Of a DNA stretch of 13,068 nt, positions 6,862-12,451 are shown one piece after another. The DNA is from Bacteroidales bacterium (GTDB taxonomy: Bacteria > Bacteroidota > Bacteroidia > Bacteroidales > ML635J-15), in the NCBI GenBank assembly GCA_028696755.1, contig JAQVGK010000033.1, positions 1 through 13,068 of the forward strand, written 5' to 3'. The position numbers and the translations under genes are program-made. Each line of letters begins with the position of its first letter. Positions within the stretch are counted from its first letter, which is position 1. Below the pieces are notes generated by a model. The model searched no databases. It worked only from the letters and a program-made list of their open reading frames with translations, and was not told the origin of the DNA.

Positions 6862-8199
6862 ATGGAATATAAATCAATAAACCTGCGGAATTTTAAAAAT
6901 CATAAGATATTACGAAAATTAAAACCGGAAATAATAGAAAGTATTGAAGTTGTTGGAAATGTCCTTCCTTTTAAAACAAATAACTACGTAGTGGATAATC
7001 TCATTAACTGGAATGATTATGAAAACGATCCTATTTTCCACCTCTCCTTTCCGCAAAGAGAAATGATTTCTGATGAGCATTATCAAATAGTAAAAAATGC
7101 AATTTATGCAGAAAAAAATCCTCAAGAAATTTCTGAGATTTGTGATCAAATAAGAAAAACACTTAATCCGCACCCTGCAGGACAAATGTGTTTAAATGTT
7201 CCTATATTTAAAGGGAAAACACTTCACGGTATCCAACACAAATACAAAGAAACAGTTTTATTTTTTCCAAGCGCTGGTCAAACTTGTCATGCATATTGTA
7301 CGTTTTGCTTTCGATGGCCACAGTTTGTTGGAAAAAAATCTTTAAAATTTGCTGCAATAGAATCTCACGACCTTGTTGAATATGTAAAGGCTCATAAAGA
7401 AGTTACCGACATTTTATTTACTGGTGGCGACCCAATGGTAATGTCGGTAAAAGTTTTTAAAAAATATATCGATAATCTTCTAAAAAATATTTCCTTAACA
7501 AACATTCAGACAATAAGAATTGGAACCAAATCACTTTCATTTTGGCCTTATCGATTTGTAAGTGATGAAGATAGTAAGGAATTACTCGAATTGTTTGAAA
7601 GAATTGTAGGAATGGGAATAAATCTGGCTATTATGGCTCATTTTAGTCATCCTGTTGAGCTCAAGACAGAAATTGTAAAGCAGGCAATTCGCAATATTAG
7701 AAGCACTGGGGCTCAAATCAGAACACAATCACCTATATTTAAACATATCAACGATTCTCCCGAAATATGGTCGGAAATGTGGCGCCTACAAGTAAACTTA
7801 AATTGCATTCCATACTATATGTTTGTGGCACGTGATACAGGTGCTAAAGAGTATTTCGAGCTTCCACTTGCCGAAGCACACCAAATTTTTAAAGAAGCAT
7901 ATTCATCAGTTAGCGGGATTTGTCGCACAGTTCGCGGGCCTAGTATGTCGTGCACTCCAGGAAAGGTAATGATTTCGGGAGTTGCCGAAATAAATAATGA
8001 AAAAGTATTTGTTTTAAGATTCATTCAGGCAAGAAATCCAGAATGGGTAGCACATCCATTTTTTGCTAAATATGATGAAAATGCGAGTTGGATAAATGAG
8101 TTAAAACCAGCGTTTGGTGACAGATTCTTTTTCGAAGAGGAAATGTCGGAAATATATCAGACCCAAATAACAGATTGTGAAGAAAACAAATTTGAATAA
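6862..8199 (+). CDS. KamA-family radical SAM / PLP aminomutase-like protein
   Basis: This is a radical S-adenosylmethionine protein of the lysine 2,3-aminomutase family. Members use a [4Fe-4S] cluster, SAM and pyridoxal phosphate to shift an amino group; the true substrate of this Bacteroidota branch is not established, so lysine is only the family default. Numbering is from the upstream ATG at 6820. The cluster motif CHAYCTFC is at 156-163 (Cys156, 160, 163), followed by FRWPQFVG. The SAM-binding TGGDP is at 201-205. IRIGTKSLSFWPYRF spans about 233-246. RTVRGPSMSCTPGKV runs to 383, with Lys382 the likely PLP lysine. Cys329, Cys368 and Cys378 could hold the structural metal seen in lysine aminomutase. 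I chose Met15 (6862) because remembered homologues begin with an M-x-[YF]-K-x-[YI]-N-L type sequence at that point. The alternative ATG at 6820 adds 14 residues with no family match. No lysine-degradation genes are nearby. Confidence 0.88.
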   Translation: MEYKSINLRNFKNHKILRKLKPEIIESIEVVGNVLPFKTNNYVVDNLINWNDYENDPIFHLSFPQREMISDEHYQIVKNAIYAEKNPQEISEICDQIRKTLNPHPAGQMCLNVPIFKGKTLHGIQHKYKETVLFFPSAGQTCHAYCTFCFRWPQFVGKKSLKFAAIESHDLVEYVKAHKEVTDILFTGGDPMVMSVKVFKKYIDNLLKNISLTNIQTIRIGTKSLSFWPYRFVSDEDSKELLELFERIVGMGINLAIMAHFSHPVELKTEIVKQAIRNIRSTGAQIRTQSPIFKHINDSPEIWSEMWRLQVNLNCIPYYMFVARDTGAKEYFELPLAEAHQIFKEAYSSVSGICRTVRGPSMSCTPGKVMISGVAEINNEKVFVLRFIQARNPEWVAHPFFAKYDENASWINELKPAFGDRFFFEEEMSEIYQTQITDCEENKFE

Positions 8200-8210
8200 G
8201 CTCATAAAAC

Positions 8211-8241
8211 AAAAAAGCCCTGCAAATGCAAGGCTTTTTTT
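8211..8241. terminator. Bidirectional terminator between convergent genes
   Basis: AAAAAAGCC (8211-8219) pairs with GGCTTTTTT (8232-8240), and TGCA/TGCA extends the stem inside it. The T-run on each strand lets it serve both the KamA-family gene (+) and rpsA (-), whose stops are 12 and 18 bases away. Confidence 0.9.
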
Positions 8242-8258
8242 GTATTGATAATAACAGA

Positions 8259-10208
8259 TTATTTCTGTTTCTTTTCTTGTTGTAATAATTCTTCTTTAAG
8301 AGCTGCAAGGTCAGTAACATCACCGATAGTTGTTTTTTCGATTTTGTCGTTCTGTTGTTTTGCTTTTTTAGGAGCTGCAGATTTTTCACCTTTAGCCTGT
8401 CTTTCTTCAGCAACCTGAGCCTTGTTGATGTCTTCGTGAATTCTTGAGTGAGAAACGAAGATTTTCTTTGCGTCTTTGTTGAATTCGATAACTTTAAATT
8501 CGAGTTTCTCGTCAATTTTTGCAGGTGTTCCGTCCTCTTTAACAAGATGTTTTGGAGTAGCAAAACCTTCAACGCCATAAGGAAGAGCGATGATCGAACC
8601 TTTATCGTTCATTTCAACGATTGTTCCTTCGTGAATAGTATCAACTGTAAAGATAGTTTCGAATACTTCCCATGGATTTTCTTCAATCTGTTTGTGGCCT
8701 AAGCTTAAACGACGGTTTTCTTTATCTATTTCGAGAACAACTACTTCGAGTTCTGCATTGATAGATGTGAATTCTGCTGGATGTTTAATTTTCTTAGTCC
8801 AAGAAAGATCAGAAATATGAACTAAACCGTCAACACCTTCTTCAAGCTCTACAAATACACCAAAATTGGTAAAATTGCGAACTTTTGATTTGTGTTTTGA
8901 ACCGATTGGGTATCTCTTTTCGATTTCTTCCCATGGATCTGGGTGAAGTTGTTTGATACCGAGAGACATTTTGCGTTCTTCGCGGTCCAAGGTTAAAATA
9001 ACAGCTTCAACATCGTCACCAACTTTCATAAACTCCTGAGCAGAGCGTAAGTGCTGTGACCATGACATTTCAGACACGTGGATAAGACCTTCAACACCTG
9101 TTGTGATTTCAACAAATGCTCCGTAGTCGGCAAGAACAACAACTTTACCAGTTACTTTGTCACCAACTTGGAGTCCTTCGCTAAGTGAATCCCATGGATG
9201 TGGAGTAAGCTGTTTTAGACCTAAAGCAATACGTTTTTTGTCATCATCGAAGTCGAGAATAACAACCTGGATTTTAGAATCGAGGGTAACGATTTCTTCT
9301 GGATGAGTAACACGACCCCAAGAAAGATCGGTGATGTGGATAAGACCATCAACTCCGCCAAGGTCGATAAATACTCCGTAGCTTGTAATATTTTTAACAG
9401 TACCTTCGAGAACCTGTCCTTTTTCAAGTTTAGAAATAATGTGTTTCTTTTGTTCTTCGAGTTCTGCTTCGATAAGAGCTTTGTGAGAAACAACAACGTT
9501 TTTAAATTCTTCGTTGATTTTAACAACTTTGAATTCCATTGTTTTACCTACAAATACATCATAATCGCGGATTGGTTTCACATCAATTTGTGAGCCAGGT
9601 AAGAATGCTTCAATACCGAATACATCAACGATCATACCGCCCTTAGTACGACATTTAATGTAACCTTTAACGATTTCGTCGTTGTCGCATGCCTGATTAA
9701 CACGCTCCCAAGATTTGAGTGATTTAGCTTTTTTGTGTGATAAAATCAGCTGACCATCAATGCTTTCCATATTTTCAACGAAAACCTCAACTTTGTCACC
9801 AACTTTCATTTCGTTTTCGGTGCGGAATTCGTTTGCATTAATAATACCTTCTGATTTGTAGCCGATATTTACAACTACTTCACGTTTGTTAATCGCTACA
9901 ACTGTTCCCATTACTACTTCACCTTCTTCTACAAGCTTAAAGGTGTTGTTGTAAAGGTCTTCTAGTTCAGCGCGCTGAGCTTTTGAATAAGATTCGTCTC
10001 TTTTACCAATCAATTCCCAGTTGAAATCTTCGATTGGCTTAATTTCACCTTTAACTTTTGGTGTTGAATCTTTTTTAGCAGCTTTTTGTGGTTCTGCTGC
10101 AACTTCTACTACTTCTACAGCAACTTCTGCAGTTGCTTCGTTGTTTTCAGAGACCTGAACATTCCCGGTTTGCTCATTCAAAATCTCATTGTTTTCTAGT
10201 TCTGTCAT
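8259..10208 (-). CDS. rpsA: 30S ribosomal protein S1
   Basis: S1 binds the 30S subunit and unwinds or captures mRNA for initiation. This matters especially in Bacteroidota, where Shine-Dalgarno sequences are little used. The 649 residues carry six S1-type OB repeats at about 94-160, 177-243, 263-333, 347-418, 434-505 and 521-588. Repeats 3 to 5 are the most canonical (YGVFIDLGGVDGLIHITDLSW at 277-297, YGAFVEI and GLIHVSEMSW, FGVFVEL and GLVHISDLSW), with WD or WE linkers after each. Repeats 1 and 2, which in other bacteria anchor S1 to the ribosome, and repeat 6 are divergent as usual. The N-terminal ~90 residues are an acidic Ala/Val/Glu-rich extension and the C-terminal ~55 are Lys/Gln-rich, both likely disordered. 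The ATG at 10208 is about 60 bases downstream of a very good Bacteroidota promoter. The gene is monocistronic here. Confidence 0.97.
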   Translation of the reverse strand: MTELENNEILNEQTGNVQVSENNEATAEVAVEVVEVAAEPQKAAKKDSTPKVKGEIKPIEDFNWELIGKRDESYSKAQRAELEDLYNNTFKLVEEGEVVMGTVVAINKREVVVNIGYKSEGIINANEFRTENEMKVGDKVEVFVENMESIDGQLILSHKKAKSLKSWERVNQACDNDEIVKGYIKCRTKGGMIVDVFGIEAFLPGSQIDVKPIRDYDVFVGKTMEFKVVKINEEFKNVVVSHKALIEAELEEQKKHIISKLEKGQVLEGTVKNITSYGVFIDLGGVDGLIHITDLSWGRVTHPEEIVTLDSKIQVVILDFDDDKKRIALGLKQLTPHPWDSLSEGLQVGDKVTGKVVVLADYGAFVEITTGVEGLIHVSEMSWSQHLRSAQEFMKVGDDVEAVILTLDREERKMSLGIKQLHPDPWEEIEKRYPIGSKHKSKVRNFTNFGVFVELEEGVDGLVHISDLSWTKKIKHPAEFTSINAELEVVVLEIDKENRRLSLGHKQIEENPWEVFETIFTVDTIHEGTIVEMNDKGSIIALPYGVEGFATPKHLVKEDGTPAKIDEKLEFKVIEFNKDAKKIFVSHSRIHEDINKAQVAEERQAKGEKSAAPKKAKQQNDKIEKTTIGDVTDLAALKEELLQQEKKQK

Positions 10209-10270
10209 GTTTTTAAAAATTGTTTTCTTTAATTTTGTTGGACATTATGTTAATTAAAAATTTCGAGCTG

Positions 10271-10300
10271 CAAAAGTACAATAAATATTTGAATTACAAA
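10271..10300 (-). promoter_or_regulatory. rpsA promoter (-33 TTTG, -7 TACTTTTG)
   Basis: On the minus strand TTTG (10297-10300) is followed after 18 bases by TACTTTTG (10271-10278). Both boxes and the spacing match the Bacteroidota sigma-ABfr consensus. The predicted transcript has a leader of about 55 A/T-rich bases with no Shine-Dalgarno. This is the best promoter in the window. Confidence 0.8.
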
Positions 10301-10334
10301 CAAATAAAATTAAGATTATACCACTATATTAATG

Positions 10335-10493
10335 AAATTACAAATTACAAATTACAAAAAACAAATTACAATTTGTAGTGCAAATTCTGCAGCTATAGTG
10401 ATTTGATTGAAAAGCTCCAAATTACAACCCCGAAGGGCTCACGCAAGTAAATAACAAATTACAAGGGTTACTGCAGAGTTTGGATTTGTGATT
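10335..10493. repeat. AAATTAC heptad repeats and related sequence left of MITE copy 2
   Basis: Three perfect tandem AAATTAC units (10335-10355) and a fourth at 10363-10369 are followed by degenerate relatives (CAAATTACAA at about 10419 and 10454) and then GATTTGTGATT at 10483-10493, right against the MITE. The right side of the MITE has GATTTGT units (10706-10725 and scattered to 10771). Read on the other strand those are AAATCAC-type heptads, so the two flanks are roughly inverted. No gene is visible. Confidence 0.6.
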
Positions 10494-10705
10494 CAATGTC
10501 GTTTAGTTAAGACTTTCAATAAAGGATTTTACTGTTTTATCAAAATACTTCAAACAATTGTTAATGTCCGCTGGGCAAAGTAGTGATTTTAGTGGTATTT
10601 TTATTTTTACTGACGTTAAAGCCCTAGCGGGCTAAAAAATTCCTTTGACAAAAATCGTTTTTGTCCAGAGGACATATACATAGAAGTGCTTAACTAAACG
10701 ACGTA
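10494..10705. repeat. MITE-like element, copy 2
   Basis: The left end CAATGTCGTTTAGTTAAG (10494-10511) and right end CTTAACTAAACGAC (10689-10702) form a 14-bp perfect inverted repeat over GTCGTTTAGTTAAG. The internal order matches copy 1 at 515-813: TTAATGTCC-N3-GGGCA (from 10561), TTTTTACTGACGTTAAAG, AGCCC-TAGC-GGGCT (10620-10633), then TGTCC-N3-GGACA followed by TATACATAGAA. It is flanked on both sides by GATTTGTGATT (10483-10493, 10706-10716), either a target duplication or part of the local heptad array. No coding capacity is seen. It is about 90 bases shorter than copy 1. Confidence 0.75.
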
Positions 10706-10771
10706 GATTTGTGATTTGTGATTTAACTTTGTTGAGGGCTGCACAGTTGTGATTTGCTTTTTGTGATTTGG
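10706..10771. repeat. GATTTGT heptad repeats right of MITE copy 2
   Basis: Two tandem GATTTGT units (10706-10719) and a partial third are followed by separated GTGATTTG and TTGTGATTTGG copies to 10771. They lie immediately downstream of the XRE-type gene on its own strand. No terminator hairpin is obvious between that gene's stop and the repeats. Confidence 0.55.
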
Positions 10772-10789
10772 AATTTCCTCTGTATGGTT

Positions 10790-11290
10790 TTATTTAAACG
10801 AATCATAGTAATCAAACGTTCCATCATTAAACAAAACAACCACCTTCTTAACTTTTCGTTCCGGTTGCTGATGTTCGGGATGGAAAGTAGGCGATGTAGT
10901 CTTTGTTTCGATAACAACTTTTTCTTCGATAGGTGGAGGGGTATTCTCCTGAACAAAAGAAGTATTTTCTACAGGCTTATTTTCGGGATATTTAACTTCA
11001 TGCTGAATCGGAGCACTAAATAAGTCACTGTGAGAAGCTTTAGAAGGGGTGTTTTCGGGCTGAATTTCAACTGCCGCAGTAGTTTTGTACATATTTCCTT
11101 TACCCATCAAAAGCCACTCGGCATTAATTCCTCTAAAACGCTCAAGTAATTTAACAATAAAATCTGTTGACGGATTATTTCGTCCCGATAAAATATGAGA
11201 AATACCAGATGCTTGTACTCCAATCTCATCTGCAAGCTTTGCTGCTGTCATTCCTTCAGACTTCAATAATTTTGCAATTCTATCTTTCAT
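10790..11290 (-). CDS. XRE-family (helix-turn-helix) transcriptional regulator
   Basis: This DNA-binding regulator has 166 residues. An HTH_3/XRE domain occupies residues 2-60: MTAAKLADEIGV then QASGISHILSGRNNPS, the latter containing the recognition helix. It is followed by INAEWLLMGKGNMYK (55-69), the ending common to phage-repressor-like Bacteroidota XRE proteins. Residues 72-145 are a Pro/Glu/Thr/Ser-rich, probably disordered linker. The last 20 residues form a distinct conserved-looking patch, KKVVVLFNDGTFDYYDSFK. I chose the ATG at 11290. An upstream in-frame ATG at 11419 would place 43 extra residues across three palindromic operator-like sites and does not resemble an XRE N-terminus. 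Those three TTACA-NN-TGTAA sites directly upstream suggest autoregulation. Target genes are unknown and no phage genes are adjacent. Confidence 0.88.
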   Translation of the reverse strand: MKDRIAKLLKSEGMTAAKLADEIGVQASGISHILSGRNNPSTDFIVKLLERFRGINAEWLLMGKGNMYKTTAAVEIQPENTPSKASHSDLFSAPIQHEVKYPENKPVENTSFVQENTPPPIEEKVVIETKTTSPTFHPEHQQPERKVKKVVVLFNDGTFDYYDSFK

Positions 11291-11308
11291 TTTTGTTAAA
11301 TTTTTGCA

Positions 11309-11322
11309 TTTACAAATGTAAA
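11309..11322. promoter_or_regulatory. Operator-like palindrome 1 upstream of the XRE gene
   Basis: TTTACAAATGTAAA is a perfect palindrome centred 25 bases before the ATG. Its minus strand contains TACATTTG (11313-11320), a match to the -7 consensus TAnnTTTG, so a bound protein would cover the likely promoter. Confidence 0.6.
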
Positions 11323-11332
11323 CATAATAGTA

Positions 11333-11346
11333 ATTACATTTGTAAT
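11333..11346. promoter_or_regulatory. Operator-like palindrome 2 upstream of the XRE gene
   Basis: ATTACATTTGTAAT has the TTACA-NN-TGTAA core at 11334-11345, centred 24 bases from palindrome 1. Confidence 0.6.
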
Positions 11347-11367
11347 CTTTTATTAACAATTTGCAAT

Positions 11368-11379
11368 TTACATTTGTAA
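11368..11379. promoter_or_regulatory. Operator-like palindrome 3 upstream of the XRE gene
   Basis: TTACATTTGTAA is identical in its core to palindrome 2 and is centred 34 bases from it. A plus-strand TATTTTTG (-7-like) begins 14 bases further right, so this site could also act on divergent transcription. Confidence 0.6.
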
Positions 11380-11392
11380 CCTCCGGTTGAGT

Positions 11393-11400
11393 TATTTTTG
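11393..11400 (+). promoter_or_regulatory. Candidate divergent promoter -7 box
   Basis: TATTTTTG matches TAnnTTTG on the plus strand. A TTTG at 11373-11376, inside operator palindrome 3, lies 16 bases upstream, a little short of usual spacing. Transcription from it would enter gene-free DNA with several hairpins. Confidence 0.3.
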
Positions 11401-11459
11401 TAAATAATTCGCGGAACAAATATTGTAAATATAGTGTAGTTGTTTAATAATAATAATCG

Positions 11460-11557
11460 TTAAATGACATAAATAGCAGCAGAATAAGCATGCAAAAGTC
11501 ATTTAAAAGCTCCTATTCTCTTCGGAAAATCCCCGAAAAGGCATTTATTTTATGCCT
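11460..11557 (+). other. Cluster of three inverted repeats, possible small RNA
   Basis: TTAAATGAC (11460-11468) and GTCATTTAA (11498-11506) form a perfect 9-bp stem. TTCGG/CCGAA (11521-11537) and AGGCAT/ATGCCT (11539-11557) follow directly. No open frame of note crosses the region. Read on the minus strand the last hairpin ends in ATGCCTTTT, so it could instead be a weak terminator. An RNA gene is possible but not shown. Confidence 0.3.
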
Positions 11558-11780
11558 AACTTCATTTTAAAGTATGTAAATATCTGGTTATCAAGCATTT
11601 ATAAATATAAAAAGTTGTGTTTAGAGCTCAATTATGCACATTATTCACACATATCATTCAAAATATTAAGTATTTACATTAAATAAATTATGTAAAGTAC
11701 TGATTTTAAGTAAGTTATGTTTAATTTATTACACAATAATAAAATGCTATTTATTCCTACAACTGTAACGCCTAAAATAA

Positions 11781-11792
11781 TTACACTTGTAA
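11781..11792. promoter_or_regulatory. Operator-like palindrome 4
   Basis: TTACACTTGTAA matches the TTACA-NN-TGTAA core seen upstream of the XRE gene. It lies about 490 bases upstream of that gene in DNA without genes. Confidence 0.5.
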
Positions 11793-11827
11793 TGTTTTAA
11801 TAACATTGTTCAAATAATTTGACTGAT

Positions 11828-11839
11828 TTACATTTGTAA
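11828..11839. promoter_or_regulatory. Operator-like palindrome 5
   Basis: TTACATTTGTAA is identical to palindromes 2 and 3, centred 47 bases from palindrome 4. Confidence 0.5.
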
Positions 11840-11862
11840 TGTGATTATTCGTGTAATTTTTA

Positions 11863-11880
11863 GGATTACACATGTAATCC
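11863..11880. promoter_or_regulatory. Operator-like palindrome 6 (longest)
   Basis: GGATTACACATGTAATCC is a perfect 18-base palindrome with the same TTACA-NN-TGTAA core, centred 38 bases from palindrome 5. Confidence 0.55.
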
Positions 11881-12451
11881 TATGCTATTTTTTTGAAAAA
11901 TCTAATTTTTGTTTATTTAGACGATTTTAGCCTCTATTATGTCAGAATATTGTAAAAAATTATAATGGCTCCTACCCGCCTTAAAATCGATTTTCTGCTA
12001 AATTTTTCCATTTGAGAAATGAAGTTTTGATGAAAATGTCGTTTTGATTTTTCCAATAATTTAACTAAGTGTTTTTAAAAATTTCTTAAAGTATGTTTTT
12101 TTTGTTCAAGAAAATTTGAGATCATTTTATCAAATGAACGAATTTTGGTTTCTCAAAGAAAAATTGAATCGAGTCAAAAAATTTGATTTTCATGTCGAAT
12201 GTGCGAATGATTATTCAAATTTTTGTAAAATTCCATTTTAGATGCTTTTAGAATTAAATATTTGTTGACAGAAATACGGATGAGAAAAAATATCGCCTCT
12301 ATTTTGGCTTAAGATAGAGTTATTTTTGACTATAATGCTGATTTAACAGTACTTTTACGTCACTTTTTCATTTTATTTTAGAACGACTAATCTAGAGCTT
12401 ATTGTTGTTTTTTTATTGGAAGCTCGAAATTTTTCTCAATTCAAACAATCT
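11881..12451. other. AT-rich gene-free DNA with two hairpin-like motifs
   Basis: I see no gene in this stretch. It holds a nested inverted repeat at 11922-11989: CGATTTTA with TAAAATCG outside, AGCC with GGCT, and ATTAT with ATAAT inside. It also holds a CTCTAT/ATAGAG hairpin at 12297-12319. Both include the word GCCTCTATT (11930-11938, 12295-12303). The hairpin at 12297-12319 is followed on the plus strand by TTATTTTTG and could be a weak terminator. A short frame at 12134-12241 (35 codons) has no supporting features. Confidence 0.4.

Noticed and set aside
8066..8578. Minus-strand frame overlapping the ends of the KamA-family gene and rpsA
   Set aside because: Shadow of two well-supported genes, spans their shared terminator and is Lys/Leu-rich without domain features.
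10335..10771. CRISPR-like array
   Set aside because: The repeats are 7 bases long and tandem without unique spacers, and no cas genes are present.
11291..11419. N-terminal extension of the XRE regulator to an upstream ATG
   Set aside because: It would translate through three operator-like palindromes and has no HTH-family resemblance; the ATG at 11290 begins a standard XRE N-terminus.
12134..12241. 35-codon frame in the AT-rich gap
   Set aside because: No promoter, no start context and no family resemblance; frames of this length are expected by chance.
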